Origin: Coccinella septempunctata
Lineage: Eukaryota; Arthropoda; Insecta; Coleoptera; Coccinellidae
Reading direction: 5' to 3'
Length of the DNA: 64,000 nt
Assembly: GCF_907165205.1 (NCBI RefSeq)
Contig: NC_058192.1
Span: forward strand, 35,988,001-36,052,000
The notes under the pieces: model-generated
Told to the model about the DNA's origin: nothing
Databases searched by the model: none
What the model saw: only the letters and a program-made list of their open reading frames with translations
Translations under genes and position numbers: made by a program
Part shown: piece by piece, positions 9,265 through 21,392 of the stretch
Numbering within the stretch: position 1 is the stretch's first letter
Layout of the letters: every line of letters starts with the position of its first letter

Positions 9265-10899
9265 ACTTCAGCCTTGCGGCTTTCACACTCCTCTCCAGAG
9301 GAAAATTCACTTATCCCAGATATCTCAGATATCAAAAGGATTAAGCTCTGTTGGAGCCCTTTCCAGGTTTTCGGGCTCGTGGTGGCGGTCGGGTCCGGGT
9401 CGCTCCTCGGCTCCCTGTCGTAGGTTGGACTCCTGCTCCACCCGCACTTCCTGTCGGAGCAGACGGTGTTCCTCTGAATTTCCCATGTACTTGCGTACAG
9501 TTCTCGACGTTCCCAGCAGTACCGCCTTCCGCATGAAGTTTCCTCAAGTTCTCTAGTAGTTTCTTCGGTATCAGGCCTGTAGATGAAATGACAATAAGGA
9601 TGGTCTTTATATCTTTTAGCTTCCACTGTCTTCTGGTTTGTTCCTCGAGATCTCTGTATTTTGAAATTTTTTCAGTGTGTCTATCTAGAAGATTGTTATT
9701 ATTTGGAATTGCCACGTCGATGAATAGTGCTGTGTCCTCATCCTTATTGAGCAATATGAGGTCTGGTCTATTGTGGGTTATTTTCCGGTCTGTGAGAACA
9801 GTGCGATCCCAGTAGAGCTTGTGATGTTCGCTCTCCAGCACAGCATCTGGATGGTAATTGTAATAAGGAACCTTTTTCGAAGTTAGAAGTTGGTGTTTTA
9901 GTGCCAATTCTTGGTGAAGAATCTTGGCAACAGCATCATGTCTATTTTTGTACTCCGTGCCCGCGAACTTCTGACATCCCCCGGTGATGTGCTGGATAGT
10001 TTCATGTGCCGCACAGCCATAACGACAGCTATCGTCCGCCACTGAGGCATCCTTGGCGATGTATTTCATGTAATTTCTTGTTGGAATCACCTGATCCTGG
10101 ATGGCGAGCATGAAGCCCTCTGTCTCAGGAAACAACCTTCCGGAAGTCAACCAGTAGTTCGACGCAGATATGTCGACGTAATCATGGTTGACCTCATTCT
10201 GGTGCCTCCCATGCAAAGGTTTGCCAATCAGTTTCTGCATTTTACTTTCTGCAGAGTGTTCGACGGTTTCCATGTGATCCTGGTGTAGCTTTAACGGTGT
10301 AGAAGTATCAGCAACACAAACTACTCGATGGAGTTCTGACGAAGCTGCCATGCTCAAGAAATATTTTCGAAGTCCTTCAATTTCCTGGGACATACGGTTG
10401 GACAAATCAACAATTCCTCGACCCCCAAGATGTCGTGGCAGCTCTGTCCGTTCTATTGAGCTTTTGGGGTGATGTTTATTGTGTTTAGTCAGCCTCGTCC
10501 TTATTTTTCTTTGTAAAGCTGCTAAATCGGTGGTCGTCCAAGAGATAATACCAAATGAATAGCTCAGCGCCGAGCAAGCGTAGGTGGTAATCGCTTTTAT
10601 CAGATTCTTGCTGTTAAGACCAGTTCTCATTATCCTCCTCAATCTTCGGGTGAACTCCTCCGTTAATTCTTTCTTCATCTGGGTCTGATTGATTTTTCTT
10701 TCCTGTTTTATGCCTAGATACTTGTATGTGTCTCCTTGCTTTAATGCTTCAATTTCTGCACCTTCCTTGAGTTTGAACGTACCATCTTCTATTTTCCCTC
10801 TCGTTATGTTTAGCAGTCGACATTTTTCTAGTCCAAACTTCATTTTGATGTCTTCCGAGAATCCTTCCACCATTTTCAGCATCAGTTGCATTTGTTTTA

Positions 10900-10904
<5 letters not shown>
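9265..10904 (-). mobile_element. Dong/R4-like LINE, 5'-truncated copy A
   Basis: On the minus strand this copy begins inside the RT thumb region (KQMQLMLKMVEG) and runs through FGLEKCRLLNITRGK, the thumb, the C..C/H..C knuckle, and the restriction-like endonuclease (HNRPDLILLNKDED...IDVAIPNNNN) to the 3' end GCAAGGCTGAAGTC. Near 9534 a deletion relative to copy B removes the codons after NLRKL, and the tail shifts frame. The 5' edge abuts an (ATA)n run that follows copy B, so the two copies sit head to tail. The long frame 9341-11146 runs through the ATA run and is not one protein. Confidence 0.85.

Positions 10905-10930
<26 letters not shown>
10905..10930. repeat. (TTA)n run between tandem Dong-like LINEs
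   Basis: Eight or so TTA units separate the 3' end of copy B from the 5' edge of copy A. Dong-type elements are known to insert in (TAA)n, and this is what such a target would look like after two insertions. Confidence 0.85.
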
Positions 10931-13050
10931 GACTTTAGCCTTGCGGCTTTCACACTCCTCTCCAGAGGAAAATTCACTTATCCCAGATATCTCAGATATC
11001 AAAAGGATTAAGCTCTGTTGGAGCCCTTTCCAGGTTGTCGGGCTCGTGGTGGTGGTCGGGTCCGGGTCGCTCCTCGCCTCCCTGCTGTAGGCTGGATTCC
11101 TGCTCCACCCGCACTTCCTGTCGGAGCAGACGGTGTTCCTCTGCATTCCCCATGTACTTGCGTACAGTTCTCGCCGTTCCGAGCAGTACCGCCTTCTGCA
11201 TGACTCTATAGATATTTTCGTCCAACTGAAGTTTCCTCAAGTTCTCTAGTAGTTTCTTCGGTATCAGGCCTGTAGATGAAATGACAATAGGGATGGTCTT
11301 GATATCTTTCAGCTTCCACTGTCTTCTGGTCTGTTCCTCGAGATCTCTGTATTTTGAAATTTTTTCAGTGTGCCTATCTAGAAGATTGTTATTATTTGGA
11401 ATTGCCACGTCGATGAATAGTGCTCTGTCCTCATCCTTATTGAGCAATATGAGGTCTGGTCTATTGTGGGTTATTTTTCGGTCTGTGAGAACCGTGCGAT
11501 CCCAGTAGAGCTTGTGATGGTCGTTTTCCAGCACAGCATCCGGATGGTAATTGTAATAAGGAACCTTTTTCGAAGTTAGAAGTTGGTGTTTTAGTGCCAA
11601 TTCTTGGTGAAGAATCTTGGCAACAGCATCATGTCTATTTTTGTACTCCGTGCCCGCGAACTTCTGACATCCCCCGGTGATGTGCTGGATAGTTTCATGT
11701 GTCTCACAGCCATAACGACAGCTATCGTCCGCCACTGAGGCATCCTTGGCGATGTACTTCATGTAATTTCTTGTTGGAATCACCTGATCCTGGATGGCGA
11801 GCATGAAGCCCTCTGTTTCAGGAAACAACCTTCCGGAAGTCAACCAGTAGTTCGAAGCAGATATGTCGACGTAATCATGGTTGACCTCGTTCTGGTGCCT
11901 CCCATGCAAAGGTTTGCCAATCAGTTTCTGCATTTTACTTTCTGCAGAGTGTTCGACGGTTTCCAAGTGATCCTGTTGTAGCTTTAATGGTGTAGAACTA
12001 TCAGCAACACAAACTACTCGATGGAGTTCTGACGAAGCTGCCTTGCTCAAGAAATATTTTCGAAGTCCTTCAATTTCCTGGGACATACGGTTGGACAAAT
12101 CAACAATTCCTCTACCCCCAAGATGTCGTGGCAGCTCGGTCCGTTCTATTGAGCTTTTGGGGTGATGTTTATTGTGTTTAGTCAGCATCGTCCTTATTCT
12201 TCTCTGTAAAGCTGCTAAATCGGTGGTCGTCCAAGAGATAATACCAAATGAATAGCTCAGCGCCGAGCAAGCGTAGGTGTTAATCGCTTTTATCAGATTC
12301 TTGCTGTTAAGACCAGTTCTCATTATCCTCCTCAATCTTCGGGTGAACTCCTCCGCTAATTCTTTCTTCATCTGGGTGTGATTGATTTTTCTTGCCTGTT
12401 TTATGCCTAGATACTTGTATGTGTCTCCTTCCTTTAATGCTTCAATTTCTGCACCTTCCTTGAGTTTGAACGAACCATCTTCTATTTTCCCTCTCGTTAT
12501 GTTAAGCATTTTTCAAGTCCAAACTTCATTTTGATGTCTTCCGAGAATCCTTCCACCATTTTCAGCATCAGTTGCATTTGTTTTTTGGTAGATGCGAAGA
12601 GTTTCAAGTCGTCCATGTAAAGGAGATGATTCAGTTTCATCATAGTTCTACTGCCGCTCTTGATGGAAAATCCGTAGTCCGTAGAATTCAATCTATGAGA
12701 CAAGGGATTCAGGGCCATGCAGAACCACAGAGGGCTCAGCGAGTCTCCTTGGAAAATTCCGCGTCTTATTGGAATAGGTCCTGTTGTAATGGAGCAATCT
12801 GCTGCTTTCATTTGAAGACTAGTACGCCAGGTTGACATGGCGTTTTTCAGGAACTTAACAATATTGGGATCCACCTTGTAAATCTTCAAGATCGTCAAGA
12901 GCCATTCGTGAGGTATAGAATCGAATGCCTTTTTGTAGTCTATGTACGCAGCGTAAAGATTCCTTCGCTTGGAGAACGCTTGATTGCAGATAACTGAATC
13001 TATTATTAGTTGTTCTTTGCATCCTCGGCTGTCTTTGGTGCATCCTTTCT
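10931..13050 (-). mobile_element. Dong/R4-like LINE, 5'-truncated copy B (frameshifted)
   Basis: Coding frames on the minus strand are about 13046-12497 (RT palm: YAAYIDYKKAFDSIPHEW, GIFQGDSLSPLWFCMALN, HLLYMDDLKLFA) and 12509-10992 (thumb, knuckle CRYGCETHETIQH, endonuclease HNRPDLILLNKDED). The two parts are out of frame because about 7 bases present in copy A near GLEKCRLLNITRGK are missing near 12505. The RT frame has no ATG before the microsatellite, so the 5' part of the element is lost. The 3' end matches copy A closely. The element is dead as it stands. Confidence 0.88.
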
Positions 13051-13051
13051 G

Positions 13052-13095
<44 letters not shown>

Positions 13096-13122
13096 TTATT
13101 GTTATTATTATTATTATTATTA
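13051..13122. repeat. (TTA)n microsatellite at 5' edge of Dong-like copy B
   Basis: A long run of TTA/ATT triplets, broken by a few T-rich interruptions, abuts the truncated 5' side of copy B. It supports target choice in (TAA)n. Confidence 0.9.
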
Positions 13123-13839
13123 CTTACTAATATACTCAAACCGCAAAAAAGAAGAAGTCCACGATGGTCCATGAGACGAATAAAAATACAAACTTTTAAT
13201 TCCAATTCTGTGACTCTTACCAAAGATGATAAGTTTTAGAAGTTAGGTTAAATTAAGAATTTTTTATTGTAGCACGTAGCAAATTTTCGGTTACATCCTT
13301 AGTAATATTCAGCATAGCTTGATGAATAATCAAGGGCGGTCCTAGACTGAATTTCTGGGGGGGGGTAATAACGGGCTATTTTCCTTATTTTCAAAATATA
13401 CGTCATTAAAATCCTTTTTTTTAACACCATAGACTGCATGAATATTAAGTTTGGTGATCACACTTGACAAAAAAAAACAAACGATGAATCAAAAGGTTAT
13501 CCATTTTAAGAAGGTATAGAGTTATAGACACAGAAACAATCTCTTGTTATCTGTGGATATAGAATTCTATATCTTCTCGATCGTGATCGGTTCCACTGTT
13601 GTCGAGTCAACAAAAATAACTAGACTTTAGTTAAGGCATTCTAAAGGTTTGTGCAAAATTATCGCGAATCACTAAATTTGATCTAGATTAAATATTTATT
13701 GCATTGAAACCTGATTACACTGATTTATTCAAGACAGGATTAACGTTAATCTCGCCTTAAATAAGTCGGTGCACATGGCTGTAATTGAATTAATAGTATT
13801 GCAAACCAAAGACTAGTGAGTATTTAATATAAATATAAT
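13123..13839. other. AT-rich non-coding stretch
   Basis: No supported gene. It holds a G9 tract near 13360 and A-rich runs. It could include the left end of the Tc1 element whose transposase lies at 14.8-15.7 kb, but I could not match a terminal inverted repeat. Confidence 0.4.
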
Positions 13840-13846
13840 AAAATTA

Positions 13847-14752
13847 AGACTGTGACTAGAGTCCCGACTCGGGATCCGTGTCCAATCCCGACTGACGAAA
13901 TCAAATGACTCAAACCAAACAGGTCGCTTGTCCTTACTCGGGACCCTTGTCCAGTCCCGACATTGTAAGGGTTTTGAGGTTATGTTCGCGAATCTTATAA
14001 TGTTATTTATGAATAGTTGCGACAAAATTCAAGGAGTGATACCTTATCAAAAAATAGTGTGGGCTTTTACTAACTCAAGATTGAAAAGGCAGGAGAAAAT
14101 ACTATCTTTTAATTCGAGAATGGAAGGAGCAAGTATGCAATTCCAAATAGTGAGAAAGTTGGGAATTGGTTAGTGTAAATTGATCCAAAGAAATTGCCAG
14201 ACGTAATTTTTGATTCAGAAGTGAACCTCTTCCTTACGGCCATTCTTGACTAAAAAAATGTGATAGAGAAAGGAAGCTGACAAATATATTTGTGAAATGT
14301 ATAATATTTTATACGGAATAACGACACTATGCTTCGGCATCTCAATAAAATGTATTTTTATTTTAAGTGTATGAAAATTTAGCGAAAAAGGTAAAGGTAG
14401 TGGTTCTGTTTAAAATGAGCATCTTAGATGTTTCATTTCAAGATTGCTCTTTTTTCTCTTTATAAATGTGATGATTTGAAAATAAAATATACTAACAACA
14501 TATTCATCTTTATAGCAACTCATATCTACATGCCCGATTGAAATATGAATCATTGTTTCTATTTGAGTGGGTAAAGGCTTATGATTTGTACTGAAAATTT
14601 AGTTTTTCGCTACTCCTCAATACCTACTGCTCAATAATTTCAAAGCACCGATGCAGTGCATCGTTGAATTCAGTACCGAATATCAGTCCGGAATTTGATG
14701 ACTTCACTCGGGACTGGACACGAGTCCCGAGTCGGGACTCTAGTCACAGCCT
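13847..14752. mobile_element. Non-autonomous TIR element with AAAATTA target duplication
   Basis: The ends are inverted copies of about 50 bp: the left starts AGACTGTGACTAGAGTCCCG and the right is its complement with one change near the tip. Both arms hold the words GACTCGGGA and GTCC(A)GTCCC. AAAATTA flanks both sides (13840-13846 and 14753-14759); an 8-bp version TAAAATTA is also possible, which would suit a hAT-type element. No transposase frame inside. It sits right at the 3' end of the Tc1 transposase frame, so it inserted after the Tc1 element. Confidence 0.75.
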
Positions 14753-14756
14753 AAAA

Positions 14757-15722
14757 TTAATAATTAATCTTGGCCCCATTCGCCGCAATGCAGGCCTCTA
14801 AGCGGCGATTCATACTACTGATGGGAGACTCCAGATGTTTAGGTACGATTTCGCTCCAAATTCTTTCGATAATTACCATACAGTAGTGGATGGAGCGCTG
14901 CATTTCTTTTTCCAGGTCATTCTTCCCCATAGGTTTTCAATCGGATTGAGGTCTGGAGAGCACGCTGGCCACTCCAGAACTTGATATTCGTGTTTCTGGA
15001 ACGATTCCATTGTTGACCTGGCATTATGGGCGGTCGCATTGTCTTGCTGGAACACGAATCCGTCGAGATGAAGGACATCAATGCTAGCCATATTCTCTTC
15101 GAGTGTTTGCTGGTATTTTTCAGCAGTGATCGATCCTTTTATCATCTTTATTGTTGTGGTCCCGCTCGCAGAAATTCCAGCCCAAACCATAATTGCAGGT
15201 CCATGCTTAGAGCACTGGAATTCTGGCCTTTCTTTTCCCCAGCGGTAGAGCTGGAAATAACTCTCATCGGTGAAGAAAACCTTGGACCAATCCCGATTCA
15301 AGTTGGCCCGGCACGATTGCACCCGTTTTTCCATGTGAAGAGGTATCATCTTCGGCACAATTTTGGGCAGCCATTTGATTAATGCTGAGTTCTTCAATGA
15401 CCGATATACCGTCCATTGAGACACTTCAGGACTTCCTCGGTCTTTGGCCACTGCGGCAATGGTCGCGCAGTTCATCATCGAGTTGTTATTGGACAATTGG
15501 GATATCCTTCGTCGGTCGTTAGCGTTGAGTTTTGAAGGTATTTTGGCTCCTGGCTTCACCGCTTTGGATCCTCTTGATAGTTCGGTAAACTGTGGACAGA
15601 TGTATTCCCATTGCACTGGAAAGGTATTTCGGGTCTTCCTGGCCAGCGTTATATAGCCAGAGGAGTGTTTTGCGGCCATCCACTTTCGGCGATTCTTTGT
15701 TTAACTTACTTTGATTTGCCAT
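14757..15722 (-). pseudogene. Tc1-type DD34E transposase, frameshifted
   Basis: On the minus strand ATG at 15722 opens MANQSKLNKES and a helix-turn-helix region (LSSAMGIHLSTVYRTIKR). A frameshift near 15550 moves to the frame 15540-14873, which holds the catalytic triad: TDESYF, QQDNATAH, and NPIENLW. There are 34 residues between the second D and the E, so it is DD34E, the Tc1 signature. A second shift near 14880 leads to IIERIWSEIVPKHLES...INY and a stop near 14757. With at least two shifts it cannot make the full enzyme. Confidence 0.85.
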
Positions 15723-15782
15723 TTAATTGAAGTTTAAATAATAAAATATGCCATATCACTGGAATCTTCGAAACAAATGCTA

Positions 15783-16040
15783 TCCTCTAACGATTTGTCA
15801 AAATCAGCTGACCGTTCCTTGCCGTGGGGCACACAAAGCTTTTTATTATCAGTGTAAAGGGGCATTTCTTAGAAAGTTATAGTCTAATCACTCTTATCTA
15901 ACGTAGGGAAGAACATTTTTTCCAAAAACTTGCACAAAACACAATACTCGACCAAAACAGCATGCGAATCAATGGAGGGAAAAGAATGTGTGCCCCACGA
16001 CAGCGAACGCTTAGTTGATATTGACAAATCGTTAGATTTC
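15783..16040. mobile_element. MITE family X, copy 1
   Basis: Inverted ends share CTAACGATTTGTCAA(A), then an AATCAGCTGACC-like word, then CCGTGGGGCACACA, with the complement at the other end (TGTGCCCCACG...TTGACAAATCGTTAG). The element is about 250 bp with no coding capacity. A second copy in opposite orientation lies at 19483-19727. Confidence 0.75.
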
Positions 16041-17760
16041 CCTAAGCGCAATTTTAAACTTTAAAATAATAACTTAACGTCGATATTGAGCGCATAGAAC
16101 AAAACCCTAATTTTTCGCCATAATTATGCACAGAAGTATACGTCACAAGCATTTACATATCCGAAAGTTTAGTAAGTTTCGAAGGGTGTATTTCTGAAAT
16201 TTCTGAATTTTGAAGCGAATCTTTTACTTGTTGCATAACTAATGGAAGAATGTTTCCATAAATAATCTTAAATTCGATTTTGGAGTTTTAGGAAACTTGC
16301 CCATTGAATAAACAATTTGAATTTCAAATTAAAACTTCAAGTAACACCCTGTAGGTATCTCGAATACGAAGCATTTGCAGTCCCATATTCATAGGACATT
16401 GTTCTGACAATTGTAAGAAGGAATCTCTCCTTTTCATTTCATGATTATACTATTTTTTCGTGAATAAAATTCAAAAAATCGAATTGGTTTCAGTACTCCT
16501 GGGAGGGGGGGATTATTACCCCCTTTACTCCTGCGTATGCCTTCTTCAGTTTATACACAGAAAATGAATAATACAAAAGTAATCCTAACCTAGATACCCT
16601 ACCTAATGAATGAATGATACAACATATAAAATACTAGGTAAAAAACAAGACGTTATACTATACATGCTGTTTTCTAATTGAATGTCAATATTTATGGTGG
16701 TGATTTTTGGGCCCATTTTAAGAAAAAACTTTATATGAACATATGTCCTAAACGTCTTACCCTTTGAGATACAGGGTGGTAAATTAAAAAAAAATCATTT
16801 ACTATCAATATCTACAATACCACTTCAAATATTTCAATGAAATTTGTCATACATATATACTATGAATCAAGAGGAATTTTTCAATGTATCACTTTTTTCT
16901 TAATTTCCACCAGTGGCGTTTGTACGTAATTTGTCCTACCTATTTTGGCAGACATTGATGGTACGCCACAGATTTTTCCTGAAATAAAAATTACTTTTGA
17001 AATTCCCAATCATTTTTTACCAAAGTTGATCACTTGACTTTTTTCAATCCCATTCACGGTTTCCGCTTAAAAAAATAAAAACCGTTTCTCTGCATGATCA
17101 CAACAATATCCTTAATACATACATATGACAATATCATGCAGAGGCATACTTAAATTTTATTTTTTTAGGTGAAACCCGTTTGTCGGACTAAAAAAATTCA
17201 AGAGATCAAATTTGGTCTGAATAATACCACTATAACAATAGATTCCTAAATAGTAAGACTGTGATTATATCAGAAAACAAAAAATATATATATATTCTTT
17301 TGAAATAGAGTGTTACAAACTTGTACAATATGAAAACAATGAAGCGGTGTAAAGAAATGGCAACAAGACATAGATCCTAAAACCTGTTCCTCGTTCCAGA
17401 TCTCAGTGTAAGCAGAGGAAAAATGTCAACGGGGTACCATACATATATTTGTATGATACATGAAAACAGAGATAAAAACCTCAGAAAAAACTCTCTGTTT
17501 GCCCGTATAAGTGTAATGATAATGAATTTGTGTGAAGAATAATAAATAATAATTATTATATTGAAGGACATCTTATTCATAGGATGGTTGACGAAGTGAG
17601 AATAATCTGAAAACAAAAAAGAAAGAAAAAACGAGAGGGGTATTGAATTTTATATTTCTCATTAAATACTTTTGAAATTTGTAACCCATCTCAAAAATGA
17701 ATCGTTCTCCGAATGAATGCCTTCGAACCCAACCTGAAATTTATATATATCTCTTTACAG
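16041..17760. other. Non-coding stretch with a dispersed-repeat copy
   Basis: No supported gene. About 16720-17130 is a minus-oriented relative of the repeat at 2822-3257 (ACAGGGTGG end, CAGTGGCG and GTGGCGTAC words). A pyrimidine tract and ACAG precede the candidate exon at 17761. Confidence 0.45.
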
Positions 17761-17868
17761 TTTGATGATATTTACTTGGAAGAAATCAAGGTAGAAGTAA
17801 ATACTGATAAATCTATCCCAACTGGTTCAGAAAAAATCTTGGATGGTCACCAGCCAGACATGCTTTAG
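17761..17868 (+). other. Candidate short coding exon (unassigned)
   Basis: After a TTTACAG acceptor-like site the frame reads FDDIYLEEIKVEVNTDKS and on to a TAG at 17868. It is acidic and has host-like codon use. A donor-like GTAAATAC lies inside, after EEIKVE. It could be an internal exon of the gene whose 3' end lies at 31-37 kb, or chance. I do not recognise it. Confidence 0.22.
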
Positions 17869-17879
17869 CCTTCAAATAT

Positions 17880-19110
17880 CAAGCAGGTTCATTGTTTGAG
17901 TATGCATTGAAAAAAGAGAAATTATTAGAAGTGAGGAAGTCAATCGATACTGGGTCACTTATAGACCTCATAGCCTTTTTTTCAACTAAAGTGCAGGGTA
18001 TAGAAAGATTCAGGCCTTTTCATGTTACAAATCGGAGACCCGATACTACTACTGAAGATCTGATGTCTTATTTTAGGCAGAATGTTTCGGATAACTTAAG
18101 ATGTGAAATTTTGAAATCAAGATTTCCTCAGAGTTATTCCTCTTTTAAGGCGATGATTCCGGCAAGTGAGTGCGAAAATGCACTTATACCTTCCAATTGG
18201 CCGAATCACGCAACTGCTCTTCATTTTTCCGGATCAGAATGGACAATCCCAGTACCAAATAAATGTTAGAATTACCAAGTCGTCGAAGAGTCTGAAGATA
18301 CTACAAATAAACATGCAATAATAAGATTAATATTTGGAAAGTTTTTTTGGTAGAACACAAACCGGACATTAGCATTGCTGAACATTGATGTGTGAAAGAT
18401 AATATCGAACTCATGATGTTTTCTGATTATTAACTAGTCTCGTATTTTTGTCGTACCTCGCATAGAGGTGGTGGAGTGGCCGTATACGTCGTGAATGCCC
18501 TGCAGGCGTTGAACATTGGTATTTCCCATTTCTCAGAAGAACTGAATTGTGAGTTCAGTGCTGTGAATATTACAAGTGACGACTTGAACGTGAAAGTAAT
18601 TGGTCTACAGACCACTTAAGGGCAATTTCAAGTTGTTCCTTGAGAAACTCACCTACGTGGTACAAAGGTGCTCAGATCAAACAAAATCACTATTTGTTTG
18701 CGGATATATGAATGTGAATTTCAATAACATGAACTCAAAACCGAAATCTCTCTTCAGTGTCTTTATGAATTCTTCAATTTGAAGATTACATCATTCGAAC
18801 CAACGAGAATATTCACTGATAGTTCTGGTAAAACATCTACTTCCCTGCTTGATTATATTTCGACAGATGTGTGTTTAGCATAACGTGAAACTAATGTTGT
18901 GTGTGTCTTGCTGACCACAGGGTCATTTCACTAGACTACTTTTGTTCAACGGAAATTGCTCAATCTTGCGACTCTGTTGGGGAAGTGAGATATGTGAGAC
19001 AAATTACTCAAAATAATTTGGATAAACTTGATATTCAAATTCAAAACACAAGCTTTACGAGTATTTATGTCATAGACATAGAGATGGACTGAGCAATGCC
19101 AGCATGAAAT
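17880..19110 (+). pseudogene. LINE ORF1 and AP-endonuclease remnant
   Basis: The frame 17892-18269 resembles the end of an ORF1 protein of Jockey/CR1-like LINEs (FRPFHVTNRRPDTTTEDLMS, then FPQSYSSFKAMIPASE and PSNWPNHATALHF). From about 18440 broken frames give an AP-endonuclease: HRGGGVAVYV, then YMNVNFNN in place of the usual GDFN, then SLLDYISTD and a late DHRVISLDYF. Frame changes near 18470, 18615 and 18780 and a stop show decay. Nothing of the RT follows; the element breaks off near 19110. Confidence 0.6.
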
Positions 19111-19204
19111 TGGCTGTTATAGAAAGAGAGAAATGATCGTCGGGCCATTACCTGTCTCTTTTGTGTTCACATAGAGGTTAGTGCGGACCAATCTAAATTC
19201 TAGA

Positions 19205-21299
19205 AAAAGGCTAGCATGGCCAGGAGATCCACCTTGTAGGTAGATTCACCTTTACTGTCTGAATCGCCTTTCGTCCGTAGCTCAAGGCTACGGCCCTCGC
19301 GATTCGCCTTTTGTAAATATCTAGGCCAAAAACGTTCTTTTAAGAGCCCGATCGATTTAAGGCACCTCGTTCTGTGATCTCTGCCAAGATAATTCCGTCA
19401 AAACTGACGTTAACCTTTAAATCACACTCTGACATCGATTGTCAAAGTTCACTCACACTTAATTTTTCCTGATAATCAATAGGGAACTCTAAATCAGCTA
19501 AGCGTACGTTGCCGTGGGGCACACAAGCCTTTCTTTCCATTAATTCGCATGCTGTTTTGGTCGAGTATTGTGTTTTGTGCATGTTTTTGGAAAGAATGTT
19601 CTTCACGACGTTAGATTAGAGTGATTAGACTATAACTTTCTCAGAAATGCCTCTTTACAGTGATAATAAAAACCTTTATGTGCCCCACGAACGGTCAGCT
19701 GATTTTGACAAATCGTTAGAGTACCCTATAGAAAATAATTTAACATTGTGGAATGTCACTCGATTTTTAATAGACGTCAAAAATTTAAAATTTTCTTACG
19801 CTTTTTTAGGTAATTTCGTTCGGCCTCCGGGAAAAAGAACAGGCCTATTTTAATTTCGAGTCCTTCGAGCTTAGTTCGACACCAATCCTGGCTCTCGAGC
19901 TACTGCTGATCTCTCAAGTTAATCAATTTAGTTTGGTACCTTTTCGCGAAAATCGTGTATTTCGCGATTTTCTCACGCAATTTTCGGACACTTATATCGT
20001 CTGTTCCGATATTCCCGAACAGTACTGTCAGTATTTCAGCGACGATGCCTATTGGCCCAGTCGTTCGAGTTCTATTGTTATTCAATTGCTGGCCAGTAAA
20101 ACCAGCAATATCGGAACAGGCCCTTAGATTGAGTAAAAATACGATCTCGGAGTTTTCGGAAAGCTCGATTCTTCCTTTAGCTTTTCATGTACCGTGTTAC
20201 TCGGCCACACGCCTTCGGCGCTCGCGATTCGCCTTTTGTCCATACCTCGGGCCTACGGCCCTCTCGATTCGCCTTTCATAAATATCTAGGCCAAAAACGT
20301 TCTATTAAGAGCCCGATCGATTTAACGCACCTCGTTCTGTGATCGTTGCCAAGATAATTCCGTCAAAACTGACGTTACCCTTTAAAGCACACTATGACAT
20401 CGATTGTCAAAGTGCACTCACTTAATTATCTCTGATAATAATCAATAGAAAATAATTTAATTTTGTGGAATGTCACTCGATTTTTAATAGATGTCAAAAA
20501 TTTTCAAATTTCTTACGCCATTTTAGGTAAATTCGTTCGAGCTCCGGGAAAAAGAACAGGCCTATTTTAATTTCGGGTCCTTTGAGTTTAGTTTGACACC
20601 CATCTCGGCTCTCGAGCTACTGTGGATCTCTCAAGTTAATCAGTGAATGTCTGAGGGGATCATAGAGACGAGTTGGATCGCCAACGTCGAGTTTCCTAAC
20701 CTGATTTGAGATTATGATTCTGACAGTTTTTGGAGTTTGATGTTCTTTCATATTTCTGTTTTGTTGTAATGTGATTTAGAGTATGGATTATAATTGTTCT
20801 GGTCGACCTTCTGCGACAAAGTTAATGTTCAGATGATGGTACCGTCCTTTTTTCAAAAATTCGCATTGATTGTGAGTATCATATGATAACATAAGGTACG
20901 ATGTCCATTGACTTTGGTGTTTTATATGTTTTTAGTCTCTGAAGAAGTTCAGAATTGTGAACGAAAGCTAGGAAAACTTCAATAAAGAATAACACAAAGA
21001 AAGACCCATTATTGACTTCTTTTCCCGATATTGAAATCTATTAATCATTTTAGTTTGGCACCTTTTCGCGAAAATCGTGAATTTCGCGATTTTCCCACGC
21101 AATTTTCGGACTTTTTTAGAAGGGGTAAAAATGCGATCTTGGCATTTTCGGAAAGCTCGATTCTTCCTGTAGATATTTACACCCAGCATGACCCCGCGTC
21201 GCGCCTTCGGCGCTCGCCATTTCCAATTTCCCATAAGATCCCATAAGAATTAAGCCCATAGATCTACCTTTTTTGGTAGATCAGTATGGCCAGGAGATC
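19205..21299. repeat. Long variant unit of the GATCTACC repeat family
   Basis: It starts with ATGGCCAGGAGATC and CACCTTGTAGGTAGATTC. It ends with GATCTACC TTTTTT GGTAGATC and ATGGCCAGGAGATC, the same words that bound the 593-bp units after 23.6 kb. Inside it are two diverged copies of a block of about 350 bp (19345-19930 and 20285-20645: GAGCCCGATCGATTTAA, GTGGAATGTCACTCGATTTT, GAGCTACTG). The first is interrupted by MITE X. It also holds TACGGCCCTCGCGATTCGCC words. The open frames in it look random. Confidence 0.6.
19483..19727. mobile_element. MITE family X, copy 2, with in-window empty site
   Basis: Ends GGGAACTCTAA and TTAGAGTACCC are inverted. The inside carries CCGTGGGGCACACAA and its complement, as in copy 1. 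The host block is duplicated at 20285-20645, where the same position reads ATCAATAGAAAATAATTTAA without the MITE. That shows the boundaries directly. Confidence 0.75.
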
Positions 21300-21392
21300 A
21301 TTCATTCATTCATTGCTGTATCCCGTTACCGGGAATAAATCTACAAAAAGAAGAAAAAAAAAAAATTCGAACAGACTTGTAACTTCTTAGTG

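Noticed and set aside
9341..11146. 601-codon open frame on the minus strand
   Set aside because: It runs from the 3' end of one Dong-like copy through an (ATA)n run (poly-isoleucine) into the next copy; it is a chance join, not one protein.
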